This document shows positions 8,110 to 16,649 of a stretch of 45,564 nucleotides of DNA, piece after piece. The translations under genes were made by a program, and so were the position numbers. The notes under the pieces are model-generated. The model was not told the origin of the DNA. It did no database searches and saw nothing but the letters and a program-made list of their open reading frames with translations. Positions within the stretch are counted from its first letter, which is position 1; every line of letters starts with the position of its first letter. The stretch is taken from assembly GCA_002345545.1 (NCBI GenBank), contig DDVW01000055.1, positions 1-45,564 of the forward strand, written 5' to 3'. The DNA comes from Stenotrophomonas sp. UBA2302 (lineage in GTDB: Bacteria; Pseudomonadota; Gammaproteobacteria; Xanthomonadales; Xanthomonadaceae).

Positions 8110-8700
8110 TCAAAACGGGTACCACGCCAGCGCGGCGCGGAATCCCGGCGCGGCCTGCCACTCGTGCAGTTGCCAGCGCGACGCCTCGCCCAGCCCCGGA
8201 TCGCACCACACCAGCCGCAGCACACCGGCCGCATCCGGGGCGAAGCACAGCTTCTCCAGGCCGAAGGAAATACCGTGGCCGTGTGCCTTCAGCAGCGCCT
8301 CCTTCGCGCACCAGACGCGGAAAAACCAGGCTTCGCAGGCGGCATCGTCCAGCGCATCCAGCCAACGGACTTCATCGGCATGGAAAAACCGGCGGACCAC
8401 CTCGCGCATCTGCCGGCGTGGGCGCTGCTGCTCCAGATCCACGCCCAGCCGCGCACCCTCGCCCAGCGCCACCAGCAGATGACCCTTGCTGTGGCTCCAG
8501 CCGGTGCCGTAATGGTCCAGCGCACCGATCAGCCAGGGCCGGTTGCGCTCATCGCGGGTCAACGGCAGTGCCTGCGGCGTGTAGCCCAGCTCTTCCGCCA
8601 GCAGCTCGCGCGCCTGCGGTTCGCCGCGCGCGCCCGGCGTGTGCGGCAGCAGCCACACCCGCACCGGATCAAAGCGCCAGCACGGCACCTGCGCAGTCAT
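8110..8700 (-). CDS. 4'-phosphopantetheinyl transferase, Sfp/AcpT type
   Basis: 196 residues. The two signature motifs are present: GVDLEQ (residues 86-91, Asp/Glu that coordinate Mg2+ and CoA) and FFRVWCAKEALLKAHG (about 126-141, with the W-x-x-KEA core). FFHADEVRWL lies between them, and WSHSKGHLLVAL matches the acceptor-side His region. It transfers phosphopantetheine from CoA to a Ser of a carrier protein. The Sfp class usually serves secondary-metabolite carriers, and in xanthomonads also pigment (xanthomonadin-type) synthesis. No carrier-protein or NRPS/PKS gene is nearby, so the partner is unknown. It is divergent from glsB, with 105 bp between starts. Confidence 0.93.
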   Translation of the reverse strand: MTAQVPCWRFDPVRVWLLPHTPGARGEPQARELLAEELGYTPQALPLTRDERNRPWLIGALDHYGTGWSHSKGHLLVALGEGARLGVDLEQQRPRRQMREVVRRFFHADEVRWLDALDDAACEAWFFRVWCAKEALLKAHGHGISFGLEKLCFAPDAAGVLRLVWCDPGLGEASRWQLHEWQAAPGFRAALAWYPF

Positions 8701-8767
8701 CAGGCCAGACCTGGCCGGGGCCGAGTCGACAGTGCTTTCACAAGGCTGCGTGTTGACTGCAGCAGTC

Positions 8768-8788
8768 GCACCGGCAGCGGTGCTTTTT
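8768..8788 (+). terminator. Hairpin with T5 tail in the leader of the GlsB/YeaQ gene
   Basis: GCACCG-GCAG-CGGTGC followed directly by TTTTT on the plus strand, the shape of an intrinsic terminator. It ends 17 nt before the ATG of the plus-strand gene at 8806. No plus-strand gene lies upstream; the neighbour at 8700 is divergent. It could therefore end a short leader RNA or attenuate the gene. Confidence 0.5.
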
Positions 8789-8805
8789 GGCAGGGAGATT
8801 GCGAT

Positions 8806-9060
8806 ATGGGCATCATCATCTGGTTGATCGTCGGAGGCGTCGTCGGCTGGCTGGCCAGTCTCATCATGCGACGTGACGCGCAGCAGGGCATCATTCTCAA
8901 CATCGTGGTCGGCATTATCGGCGCCATGATCGCCGGCTTCCTGTTCAGTGGTGGCAGCATCAACGCGGCCATCACCCTGCGCTCGTTCCTGCTGTCACTG
9001 GTCGGTGCCGTCGTACTGCTGGCCATCGTCAACCTGTTCACCCGCAAGAGCGTGCGCTGA
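8806..9060 (+). CDS. GlsB/YeaQ/YmgE family small membrane protein
   Basis: 84 residues with a GGGAG ribosome binding site upstream. Three hydrophobic helices with Gly packing motifs are visible: MGIIIWLIVGGVVGWLASLIM, IILNIVVGIIGAMIAGFLF and SFLLSLVGAVVLLAIVNLF. The phrases GGxxGWLAS and NIVVGIIGA are the transglycosylase-associated/YeaQ family signature. Members are small inner-membrane proteins often induced by envelope or osmotic stress; their molecular role is unknown. It is followed by a strong terminator, so it is a single-gene unit. Confidence 0.92.
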   Translation: MGIIIWLIVGGVVGWLASLIMRRDAQQGIILNIVVGIIGAMIAGFLFSGGSINAAITLRSFLLSLVGAVVLLAIVNLFTRKSVR

Positions 9061-9082
9061 CCCCGCTGCGGCGTGCTGATCG

Positions 9083-9118
9083 ACAAGGCCCGGCGGATTC
9101 CGTCGGGCCTTGTCCGTT
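9083..9118 (+). terminator. Terminator after the GlsB/YeaQ gene
   Basis: Perfect 10-bp arms ACAAGGCCCG/CGGGCCTTGT around an 11-nt loop, starting 23 nt past the stop and followed by a short pyrimidine tail (CCGTTTC). The stem is very stable. It lies between convergent genes (xthA stop at 9164) and could serve both strands. Confidence 0.75.
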
Positions 9119-9163
9119 TCTGCCGGCAGAGCACACATCGTTGCCGTGCTCCGCCAGGCCCGC

Positions 9164-9931
9164 TCAGCCCAGCTGCACCCAGGCCGGCGCATGATCGCTG
9201 GGCCGCTCCCAGGTACGGGGTTCGCGGTCGATACCCGAGGCCACCGCACGCGGCTTGAGTGCGTCGGACACCAGGGTCAGGTCGATACGCAGGCCCAGGT
9301 CGCGACGGAAACCGGCGGCACGGTAATCCCACCAGCTGAAGATGCCCCCTTCCTCGCTGTGCAGGCGGAAGGCATCGTGCAGGCCCAGGTCGAGCAGCTT
9401 CTGCAACGCGGCGCGTTCGGCGGTGGAGGTGAGGATGTGGTCCTCGTTCCACACCACCGGATCGTGCACGTCGCGCGCATCCGGGGCGATGTTGAAATCC
9501 CCCATCACCACCAGCTGCGGATACTTCTGCAGCTCGGCGGCAACCCATTCATGCACCGCCTCGAGCCAGCGCAGCTTGTAGGCGTATTTGTCGGTGCCCA
9601 CGTCCTGGCCGTTGACCACATACAGGTTGATGATGCGCACCCCGTCGACGGTGCCGGCGATCACCCGCTTCTGCTCGTCCTCGAAGCCGGGAATGCCGAT
9701 CTGCACGTCCTCGATGGGGCTGCGCGCCAGCAGCGCCACGCCGTTGTAGGTCTTCTGCCCGGCGAACACGTTGCGGTAGCCCAGCTCCAGCAGCCGGGTA
9801 TCCGGGAACTTGTGGTCTTCCTGCTTGGTTTCCTGCAGGCCGACCACGTCGGGGACAAAGTCGGCCAGCCACTGTTCCAGATGCGGCAGGCGGACGTTGA
9901 GCGAATTGACGTTCCACGAAGCGATTTTCAT
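9164..9931 (-). CDS. xthA: Exodeoxyribonuclease III (AP endonuclease, ExoIII type)
   Basis: 255 residues, the usual length. Family motifs run in order: MKIASWNVNSLNVRLP, VVGLQETKQEDHKFP with the metal-binding Glu, GVALLARSP, INLYVVNGQ, VMGDFNIAPDARDVHDP with catalytic Asp/Asn, RIDLTLVSDAL, and PSDHAPAWVQL with the catalytic Asp-His. It cleaves DNA 5' of abasic sites and degrades 3' ends during base-excision repair. The gene stands alone; the aldehyde dehydrogenase upstream ends 32 bp before its start on the same strand. Confidence 0.97.
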   Translation of the reverse strand: MKIASWNVNSLNVRLPHLEQWLADFVPDVVGLQETKQEDHKFPDTRLLELGYRNVFAGQKTYNGVALLARSPIEDVQIGIPGFEDEQKRVIAGTVDGVRIINLYVVNGQDVGTDKYAYKLRWLEAVHEWVAAELQKYPQLVVMGDFNIAPDARDVHDPVVWNEDHILTSTAERAALQKLLDLGLHDAFRLHSEEGGIFSWWDYRAAGFRRDLGLRIDLTLVSDALKPRAVASGIDREPRTWERPSDHAPAWVQLG

Positions 9932-9963
9932 GGGCCGATTCTACCCCCGCCGTTGCGCCCGCC

Positions 9964-11436
9964 TCAGCGTGAGATCAGATCGATGAAGCGCGCCACCCTG
10001 GAGTACGGCGGCTTGAGCAGGTCGCTGCCGGCGCGGCGCGTCTGCCACAGCACCGGCAGGCGCTTGCTCATCGCATCGAAACCGGCGCGGCCGTGATAGG
10101 CGCCCATGCCGCTGGCACCGATGCCGCCGAATGGCAGGCCATTGATCGCGAAGTGCAGCAGCGTGTCATTGACGGTGACGCCGCCGGCCACGGTCTGGCC
10201 GAGGATCGTCTCCACCGTCGCCCGGTCATGGCTGAACGGATACAGCGCCAGCGGCCGGTCGCGGCCGTTGATGGTGGCGATGGCCTCGTCCAGCGTGCGA
10301 TAGCCGCGGATCGGCAGGATCGGGCCGAAAATCTCCTCCTGCATCACCGTGGCGTCATCATCCGGCTGCAGGATCAGCGTCGGTGGAAACAGCCGTTCAC
10401 GGCGCGCGCGTTCGCCATCGATCATCGCCAGCTCGACCACCTGCAGGCCACGTTCGCGCGCATCCCGCACATAGCCTTGCAGCCGCTCGAACTGGGCCGC
10501 GTTGATGATGCGGCTGTAATCGCCGGCATCGCTGAAATCGCCATAACGCTGCCGCACCTGCGCGCGCAGCGCCGCCACCAGCGCGGCCACCCGCGACTGG
10601 TCGATGAGCACGTAATCCGGGGCGATGCAGGTCTGCCCGGCATTGAACCACTTGCCGGTGGCCAGCCGCGCGGCGGCCGCCTCCACCGGGTAGTCGGCGG
10701 CGATCAGCGCCGGCGACTTGCCACCCAGCTCCAGGGTCAGCGGAGTGAGATGCTGCGCCGCGGCGGCCATCACCTTGCGACCGACCGCGGTGGAGCCGGT
10801 GAACACCAGATGGTCCAGCGGCAGCGCCGAAAAGGCCGCCGCCACGCCGGCATCGCCCTGCACCACGCTGACGCGTTCGGCGGGAAACACTTCAGCCAGC
10901 AAGGATTGCAGGAACGCGGAGGTGCGCGGCGTGTGTTCGGACGGCTTGAGCAGCACATGGTTGCCGGCGGCGATCGCGGTGGCCAGCGGCACCAGCGCCA
11001 GGTTGACCGGATAGTTCCACGGCGAGATCACTCCGACCACGCCCACCGGCAGCGGCCGCACCTGGGCCCGCGCCGGCCAGAAGCGCCAGCCCACCCCGAC
11101 CCGCTCCGGCTTCATCCATCGGCGCAGGTTTGCCAGCAGGTGGTCGATCTCGCCGGTGACGGTCATGCCATCGGCAATCACCGATTCATGCTGCGAGCGA
11201 TGGCCGAAATCGGCGGCGATGGCCGCACTCATCTCGCCGATGCGGGCCTTGAACGCCGCCCGCAGGCGACGCAGGTCATCGCGCCGCTGCGCATAACCGG
11301 GCCGCTGCCGCATCCAGGCCGCACGCACCTGGTCCAGTGTTGCAGCCAGGTCAGCTTCTGGCTGCGCAGCGTCGCAATGCTGTCGCATGCGTGCATTGTG
11401 CGCTTGATCCAGCCCGGCGGCTGGCGTTTCGGACAT
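9964..11436 (-). CDS. Aldehyde dehydrogenase, coniferyl-aldehyde-dehydrogenase-like
   Basis: 490 residues from ATG 11436 (MSETPAAGLDQAHNARM). The ALDH core is complete: VGVISPWNYPVNLALVPLATAIAAGN, LKPSEHTPRTS, VFTGSTAVGRKV at the NAD site, LELGGKSPALI with the general-base Glu, and FNAGQTCIAPDYVL with the catalytic Cys. EEIFGPILPI and PFGGIGASGMGAYHG lie towards the C-terminus. The class with QTCIAPDYV and a C-terminal SGMGAYHG loop includes coniferyl aldehyde dehydrogenases and fatty aldehyde dehydrogenases. It oxidises aldehydes to acids with NAD(P)+ in the cytoplasm. No lignin or phenolic catabolism genes are nearby, so the physiological substrate is open. Confidence 0.9.
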   Translation of the reverse strand: MSETPAAGLDQAHNARMRQHCDAAQPEADLAATLDQVRAAWMRQRPGYAQRRDDLRRLRAAFKARIGEMSAAIAADFGHRSQHESVIADGMTVTGEIDHLLANLRRWMKPERVGVGWRFWPARAQVRPLPVGVVGVISPWNYPVNLALVPLATAIAAGNHVLLKPSEHTPRTSAFLQSLLAEVFPAERVSVVQGDAGVAAAFSALPLDHLVFTGSTAVGRKVMAAAAQHLTPLTLELGGKSPALIAADYPVEAAAARLATGKWFNAGQTCIAPDYVLIDQSRVAALVAALRAQVRQRYGDFSDAGDYSRIINAAQFERLQGYVRDARERGLQVVELAMIDGERARRERLFPPTLILQPDDDATVMQEEIFGPILPIRGYRTLDEAIATINGRDRPLALYPFSHDRATVETILGQTVAGGVTVNDTLLHFAINGLPFGGIGASGMGAYHGRAGFDAMSKRLPVLWQTRRAGSDLLKPPYSRVARFIDLISR

Positions 11437-11653
11437 CGTCACAGGCTGCCCTCCCCAGAGCAAGATGTGCCCCACCGGCACGGTGGATGGACGCGAGGCG
11501 GTGCGGCATGACCCTCACCACGCCGGCCGATCCCCGCAGGCCGACGCTTTACCGCGTGAACATAGGCACCGGCGCCTGCCGCCGTCAACCGCACGGCCAC
11601 CATCCCCGGCGTGGTGGGCAGCCGGCGGCGCGGAGCGGGTTTTCCGGCAACGC

Positions 11654-12685
11654 TCAGGGCACGAACAGGAAGTAGTCGTGCGCCGCCCGCGCCAGCTGCG
11701 CGATCGCCGCATCACGCTCGTCGCTACTGGCGCGCGACTGCACGAACACCGCGACGATGGCATGGCCGCGGCCGTCCGGCAGGGTGATCACGCCGACATC
11801 ATTGATGACATCGCCGACGGTGCCGGTCTTGTGCGCCACCGGGGTGGCCTTGGGCAGCATGCCGCGCAGGCGCGCACTGCCCGTGCGGGTAGCGCCCATG
11901 ATGTCCTGCAGCACGGCGGTGGTCGGCGCCGCCAGCACCTCGCCCTTCCACACCTTCTGCAGCAGCAGCGCCATCGCGCGGGCGCTGCTGGTGTCGCGTG
12001 GATCCGCATTCCAGGTATTGGTGTGGCTGCGACGCAGTTCCTCGCCACGCGGACTGCGCGACAGCTCGCCGTATTCGGCCGGGCCCAGCGGCCGGGCCTG
12101 CGAGGCGTCATTGCCGCGGTAGTTGGCCAGCAGCTCCCAGATGTAACGGTCCACGCGCAGGCCGTCGATGCCCAGCGCGCGCATGCGGGCGGTCACCGCA
12201 TCGGTGCCACCGCCGAGGCGGATCAGGATGTCGGTGGCGTTGTTGTCGCTGACGGTGATCATCATGTGCAGCAGGTCGCGCACGGTGATGGCCGAGCCGG
12301 CGCTCAGGTGGGTGTCCATCGGCCCACCCATTTCCGGATAGACATCCTCCGCGCCCAGCGTCACCTGCTGCTGCAACGTCAGCTTGCCCTCATCCACCAG
12401 CTTGAGGATGTGCACCGCCACCGGCACCTTCATCGTGCTGGCCATCGGAAACGCGCGGTCGGCGTTGACCTGGACACTGCGGCCGCTTTCCAGGTGCACG
12501 ATCATCGCGCCGAGGTCGCCGGGCAGCAGCGCCGCCAGACGTGTGGCTTCCTGCTGCAGCGCCACCGGCGTGGCGGCGGGCCTGGCCAGGGCGATACCCG
12601 GCAGCAGCAGGCAGGACAGCAGCAGCGGGGCGATGAAGCGTGGACGGCGGCGGGCGGTGCGGACAGCGGTACGGGCGTGATGCAT
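11654..12685 (-). CDS. Class A beta-lactamase-like serine hydrolase with enlarged omega-loop region
   Basis: 343 residues from ATG 12685, behind a good TGGAGGAACC ribosome binding site. The signal peptide runs to about residue 35 (LLLSCLLLPGIALARPA). Active-site elements: S83-T-M-K86, S146-D-N148, a W-E184-L-L-A-N188 stretch that can be read as the Glu166/Asn170 omega-loop pair, and K286-T-G288. The distance from SDN to KTG is 140 residues against about 104 in TEM-type enzymes. The extra 35 or so residues fall after E184 (GNDASQARPLGPAEYGELSR and onwards). It would hydrolyse beta-lactams in the periplasm, but the insertion makes an altered specificity or a non-lactamase role possible. There is no AmpR-type regulator beside it. 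It is not the L2 enzyme of S. maltophilia as I remember that sequence. Confidence 0.85.
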   Translation of the reverse strand: MHHARTAVRTARRRPRFIAPLLLSCLLLPGIALARPAATPVALQQEATRLAALLPGDLGAMIVHLESGRSVQVNADRAFPMASTMKVPVAVHILKLVDEGKLTLQQQVTLGAEDVYPEMGGPMDTHLSAGSAITVRDLLHMMITVSDNNATDILIRLGGGTDAVTARMRALGIDGLRVDRYIWELLANYRGNDASQARPLGPAEYGELSRSPRGEELRRSHTNTWNADPRDTSSARAMALLLQKVWKGEVLAAPTTAVLQDIMGATRTGSARLRGMLPKATPVAHKTGTVGDVINDVGVITLPDGRGHAIVAVFVQSRASSDERDAAIAQLARAAHDYFLFVP

Positions 12686-12815
12686 GCGGCAGGTTCCTCC
12701 AGAAGCAGAGTGCAACCGTACCGCAGCCGGCCGGGCAACCGTAGCCGGATGGAACACCTGCCGCTCCCAGCCGGTACACCTCCGTATTCGCCGCAGCGTC
12801 ACAACATGTGCAAAC

Positions 12816-12845
12816 GACAACGGCCGGCTTTCGCCGGCCGTTGTC
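12816..12845 (-). terminator. Terminator after actP
   Basis: Perfect 13-bp arms GACAACGGCCGGC/GCCGGCCGTTGTC with a 4-nt loop, 22 nt past the actP stop on the minus strand. The tail GTTTG is only weakly T-rich, but the stem is extremely stable. Confidence 0.75.
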
Positions 12846-12866
12846 ATCAGCTCAACCACACTGGCC

Positions 12867-14588
12867 TCAGTGCGAAGATGCCTGGCTTGCCCCCAGTCCG
12901 GTTTCCGCACGCACCTGCTGTGCCGGATACGCGGCCCGTTCGGCCTGTGCGTTCTTGCTCTTGTCCAGCACCGAGAACAGCCAGATGCAGAAGAACGCCA
13001 GGGTCACCGAGAACAGCGCCGGCGAGGTGTACGGGAACGGCGCCGAGCCGGCCGGATTACCCAGCGTATCCACCCACACCGACGGTGACAGCAAGGTCAG
13101 CACCAGCGAGGAGATCAGCCCGGCGAAGCCGCCGATCACCGCGCCGCGGGTGGTGCAGTCCTTCCACAGCAGTGACAGGAACAACACGGGGAAGTTGGCC
13201 GAGGCGGCGATGGCGAAGGCCAGCGACACCATGAACGCCACGTTCTGCTTTTCGAAGGCGATACCCAGCAGCACCGCGATCACGCCCAGCACCAGGGTGG
13301 TGATGCGCGACACCTTCAGCTCAACGCCCGGCGGCGGATTGCCCTTCTTGAACACGGTGGCATACAGGTCGTGCGACACCGCCGAGGCACCGGACAGGGT
13401 CAGGCCGGCCACCACCGCGAGGATGGTGGCGAACGCCACCGCCGAGATGAAGCCCATGAACAGGTTGCCACCCACCGCCTTGCCGACCAGCACCGCGGCC
13501 ATGTTCGGCCCGCCCTGGATGGTACCGGTGAGCGGATCGGCGTACTCCGGGTTGGTCAGCACCAGTGCGATCGCACCGAAGCCGATGATGAAGATCAGGA
13601 TGTAGAAATAGCCGATCCAGGTGGTCGCCCACAGCACCGACTTGCGTGCCTGCTTGGCATCGGGAACGGTGAAGAAGCGCATCAGGATGTGCGGCAGGCC
13701 GGCGGTGCCGAACATCAGCGCCATGCCGAAGGAGATCGCCGAGATCGGATCCTTGACGAAGCCGCCCGGGCCCATGATCGACAGACCGGTGGCGGCCGCC
13801 TCCTCCGCGCTCTTGCCGCTGTTGGCGGCGATCTGGGTCTTGACCCGCACCGCTTCGGAAAACAGCGCCTCGAAGCTGAAGTTGAAGTGCCACATCACCA
13901 TCAGCGCCATGAAGGTGACGCCGAACAGCAGCAGACAGGCCTTGATGATCTGCACCCAGGTGGTGGCGGTCATGCCGCCGAACAGCACGTAGACCATCAT
14001 CAGCACGCCGACCAGCATCACCGCGATCCAGTAATCCAGACCGAACAGCAGCTTGATCAGCGCACCGGCGCCGACCATCTGCGCGATCAGGTAGAACAGC
14101 ACCACCACCAGTGTGCCGGAGGCGGCGAACAGGCGGATCGGCTTCTGCTGGAAGCGGTAGCCGGCCACGTCGGCGAAGGTGAAGCGGCCGAGGTTGCGCA
14201 GCCGTTCGGCCATCAGGAAGGTCAGGATCGGCCAGCCGACGAGAAAGCCGATGGCGTAGATCAGGCCGTCATAGCCGTTGATCATCACCGCCGCGGTAAT
14301 GCCCAGGAACGAGGCCGCCGACATGTAGTCGCCGGCAATCGCCAGGCCGTTCTGGAAACCGGTGATGCCGCCACCGGCGGTGTAGAAGTCCGACGCCGAC
14401 TTGGTACGCCCGGCCGCCCATTTGGTGATACCCAGGGTGGCGACCACGAACACCGCGAACATGATGATCGCCGTCCAGTTGGTGGGCTGGCGCACGGTCT
14501 GGCCGATGTCGCCACCGGCCGCCAGCACGCTGCCGGCCACCGCCATCAGCGCCATCGCGCTGCCGATGCGAAGCAGGGAACGGCTCAT
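12867..14588 (-). CDS. actP: Acetate/cation symporter ActP
   Basis: 573 residues from ATG 14588. The start is fixed by a strong GGAGGTG and a 4-bp ATGA overlap with the DUF485 gene. After a signal-like first helix the protein has about 13 hydrophobic segments of the sodium:solute symporter (SSS) fold. ActP-type phrases include [30 protein letters not shown] near residue 65, [26 protein letters not shown] near the middle, and [10 protein letters not shown]. It imports acetate and other short monocarboxylates with Na+ or H+ across the inner membrane. Together with YjcH, the porin and divergent acs it forms an acetate uptake and activation unit, probably controlled by CrbS/CrbR. Confidence 0.95.
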   Translation of the reverse strand: MSRSLLRIGSAMALMAVAGSVLAAGGDIGQTVRQPTNWTAIIMFAVFVVATLGITKWAAGRTKSASDFYTAGGGITGFQNGLAIAGDYMSAASFLGITAAVMINGYDGLIYAIGFLVGWPILTFLMAERLRNLGRFTFADVAGYRFQQKPIRLFAASGTLVVVLFYLIAQMVGAGALIKLLFGLDYWIAVMLVGVLMMVYVLFGGMTATTWVQIIKACLLLFGVTFMALMVMWHFNFSFEALFSEAVRVKTQIAANSGKSAEEAAATGLSIMGPGGFVKDPISAISFGMALMFGTAGLPHILMRFFTVPDAKQARKSVLWATTWIGYFYILIFIIGFGAIALVLTNPEYADPLTGTIQGGPNMAAVLVGKAVGGNLFMGFISAVAFATILAVVAGLTLSGASAVSHDLYATVFKKGNPPPGVELKVSRITTLVLGVIAVLLGIAFEKQNVAFMVSLAFAIAASANFPVLFLSLLWKDCTTRGAVIGGFAGLISSLVLTLLSPSVWVDTLGNPAGSAPFPYTSPALFSVTLAFFCIWLFSVLDKSKNAQAERAAYPAQQVRAETGLGASQASSH

Positions 14589-14899
14589 TGCACCTCCTCC
14601 ACGATCTGGCGGGTCAGCCGGTCGAATTCCTTGTTGGCGCGGCGCACATAGAAGCCGGTGATGGCGATGGTGAAAACCATCAGCCCCATCGCAATCGGGA
14701 TGCCGATCGTGGACACCCCGCCGTTGATCGGCCGCGCCAGGAACTCCTTGTCGAAGGCGATCAGTCCGATATAGCCGTAATAGGCCAGCAGCATCAACGC
14801 GGTCAGGGTCCAGCCGAGCCGGTTGCGCGTCTGTCGCAGGCGCTGATAGGCCGGGTGTGAGGCGATCCGCTCGATACGGGGATCGTTGGAAGCATTCAT
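14585..14899 (-). CDS. yjcH: DUF485 inner membrane protein (YjcH)
   Basis: 104 residues from ATG 14899, with GGAG upstream. Two transmembrane helices are seen: [22 protein letters not shown] and [19 protein letters not shown]. They are flanked by charged ends ([19 protein letters not shown]), the DUF485 pattern. The gene overlaps actP by ATGA, the arrangement found throughout proteobacteria. Its role is not biochemically defined; it is taken as an accessory to the acetate symporter. Confidence 0.93.
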   Translation of the reverse strand: MNASNDPRIERIASHPAYQRLRQTRNRLGWTLTALMLLAYYGYIGLIAFDKEFLARPINGGVSTIGIPIAMGLMVFTIAITGFYVRRANKEFDRLTRQIVEEVQ

Positions 14900-14926
14900 C
14901 AGGATTCTCCAGATCTGGGGAAGGCG

Positions 14927-14963
14927 GCTGCTGGACACCGGCACCAGGCCGGTGTCCAGCAGC
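14927..14963 (-). repeat. Perfect 15-bp inverted repeat between porin and yjcH
   Basis: Arms GCTGCTGGACACCGG and CCGGTGTCCAGCAGC with a 7-nt loop, 28 bp before the yjcH start. A second hairpin (CCGGCGCC-ATCA-GGCGCCGG, 15005-15024) follows the porin stop directly. The pair of stems probably reduces read-through from the porin gene or sets differential mRNA stability within the porin-yjcH-actP unit. Neither has a T-tract. Confidence 0.65.
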
Positions 14964-15034
14964 AACATGAGTGCTCCCCGTGGGGTAGGGAGATGGAACA
15001 CGTACCGGCGCCATCAGGCGCCGGCAGACAGCGG

Positions 15035-16426
15035 TCAGAAGCTGTACTTGGTGGTGAACTGCAGGCGGCTGATATCGCCCTTGCGGCCATCCTCGATCTC
15101 GCGCACGCCGTACATCAGCTCGGCGCCGACATCGACCTTGGGCATCGGTGTGTAGAACACGTTGCCGCGGATCGACTGCACGCTCCTGGTCACCAGCGGG
15201 CCGGTGATCGATGCATCGTTGTCGTAGTCGCTGCGTGCGTAGATCAGGTTGGTGCGCAGCTTCGGCGAGAACGCATGGCGCCAGCCGACATACGCCGCCA
15301 CCACCCCGGTCGGGTCCAGCTCATCGCGGATCGCGTCGTAGGCACTGTCGCCGGTGATGCCCAGACCGATGTAACGCGAGATGCCCTCGCCGCCGGTGAG
15401 CTGGTAGTGCAGCGAATCGCTGTCGCCCATCACCCACTTGCCCCCCAGGGTCAGGCCGCCGGCCATCTTGCTGGCGTCCGCACCGGTGGTGTGGTTGTCC
15501 ACCTTCAGCTGGCGCAGCAGGCCGGCCATGCCGAAGGTGCCCCAGTCGCCCTTCCAGCCGTAGCGCACGGTCAGATCAGGCAGGCTGCCGCGGTCGGAGT
15601 TGGCGGCGCCGACCAGTGTGGTCTCCGGGTTTTCCAGCGCCACACTCAGGCCGCCCTTGGTGTAGCGCACCTGCGCCTGGCGCACGAACACCACGCCATC
15701 GGTCGGGCCGACGAAATCCACCGCTTCCGGAATCGAGGCCGCGTCCATGAAGTTGGACCAGGTCTGGCCGGCCAGCCAGTTGTTCCAGTACATGTAGGCA
15801 TGGCGCAAGGTCACGCCGTAGGTATTGGTCGCGCTCTGGTTGCCCAGCGAATTGCCGAAGAAATCCATCTCCACCAGTGCGCCGGCCTTGTCACCGCTGT
15901 CGGTGACGTGGTCCACGCCGAGGTTGAAACGCGAGAACTTGGCATGGGCGTTGTAGTCCACGCTGGAACGCTCGCCCGAGCCGCCCGCGCCATGCACCGG
16001 CGTCTGCCCGGGCAGGTACAGCGCACGGCCGGTGGCATCGTCGGCCAACTGGCCGTCACCGGTCTGGGTGGCGAGGAAGTCGGCCTTGATGAAACCGCCG
16101 AACTTGAACGTGGTGCCCGGCGCCGCGCCCGGCGTGATGCTGGTGACCTGCACCGGCTGCTTGCCGGCCGGTACTGCCGGCGTGGTCGCGCGTTCGGCCT
16201 GCACGGTGCGCACCTGCTGCACGTCGCTGTGCGCCTGCGTGATCGCCCCCTGCAGTTGCTGCTGGGTGGAAAGCAGCAACTGCACCTGGCGCTCCAGCTC
16301 CAGCACGCGCGCTTCAAGCGCCTGCTCCCTGGCGGTCTGCGCGAACGCCATGCCCGGCGCGACCAGTGCCACAACCAGTGCGGCAACGAGGGGTTTGCGG
16401 GCGGTCTTCAACCTCTGTCGATTCAT
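15035..16426 (-). CDS. DcaP-like trimeric outer membrane porin
   Basis: 463 residues. Signal peptide [20 protein letters not shown], then a coiled-coil stretch ([19 protein letters not shown], about residues 33-75) as in the N-terminus of DcaP/OprP-like trimers. The mature part has alternating beta-strand sequence starting at [17 protein letters not shown], contains [22 protein letters not shown], and ends in QFTTKYSF with a C-terminal Phe for Bam recognition. DcaP porins pass dicarboxylic acids and other small anions. Its place upstream of yjcH-actP and divergent from acs suggests it admits acetate or related carboxylates across the outer membrane. The family is clear; the substrate is inferred from context. 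Confidence 0.87.
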   Translation of the reverse strand: MNRQRLKTARKPLVAALVVALVAPGMAFAQTAREQALEARVLELERQVQLLLSTQQQLQGAITQAHSDVQQVRTVQAERATTPAVPAGKQPVQVTSITPGAAPGTTFKFGGFIKADFLATQTGDGQLADDATGRALYLPGQTPVHGAGGSGERSSVDYNAHAKFSRFNLGVDHVTDSGDKAGALVEMDFFGNSLGNQSATNTYGVTLRHAYMYWNNWLAGQTWSNFMDAASIPEAVDFVGPTDGVVFVRQAQVRYTKGGLSVALENPETTLVGAANSDRGSLPDLTVRYGWKGDWGTFGMAGLLRQLKVDNHTTGADASKMAGGLTLGGKWVMGDSDSLHYQLTGGEGISRYIGLGITGDSAYDAIRDELDPTGVVAAYVGWRHAFSPKLRTNLIYARSDYDNDASITGPLVTRSVQSIRGNVFYTPMPKVDVGAELMYGVREIEDGRKGDISRLQFTTKYSF

Positions 16427-16499
16427 TGGAACGGCCTCTCTCCCGGCTGGCGGTCTGCACAGTCGCGGCCAGCGTGCGCGGCTTCCACGACGCGGGGCT

Positions 16500-16549
16500 A
16501 TTCGCCATTAGTCGAATCCGGACCCCCATTCGACCATCGTCTAATCCGG
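16500..16549. promoter_or_regulatory. Two tandem 22-bp boxes, candidate CrbR operator
   Basis: Box 1 (16500-16521) and box 2 (16528-16549) are identical at 17 of 22 positions. Both have the form ATTCG-N8-C(G/T)AAT-CCGG, so each is an imperfect inverted repeat, and they start 28 bp apart. They lie about 100 bp upstream of acs and 75 bp upstream of the divergent porin gene, where an activator of both could bind. A 6-bp inverted repeat (GCTGTG-CCATA-CACAGC, 16596-16612) lies nearer acs. No strong sigma-70 pair was recognised for either gene. Assignment to CrbR is inferred from gene context. Confidence 0.6.
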
Positions 16550-16649
16550 GGGGCAGCGCGGAAGCTGATGGATGCGGCACACTTGGGAAGTTCCGGCTGT
16601 GCCATACACAGCTCCCCCATTGGTTACAAGTGCAAAGGTGAGGGTTGCC

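Noticed and set aside
16561..16649. Possible sigma-54 or sigma-70 promoter for acs
   Set aside because: No GG-N10-GC pair with the right consensus. TTGGGA and CATACA are only 14 bp apart, too close for a sigma-70 promoter.
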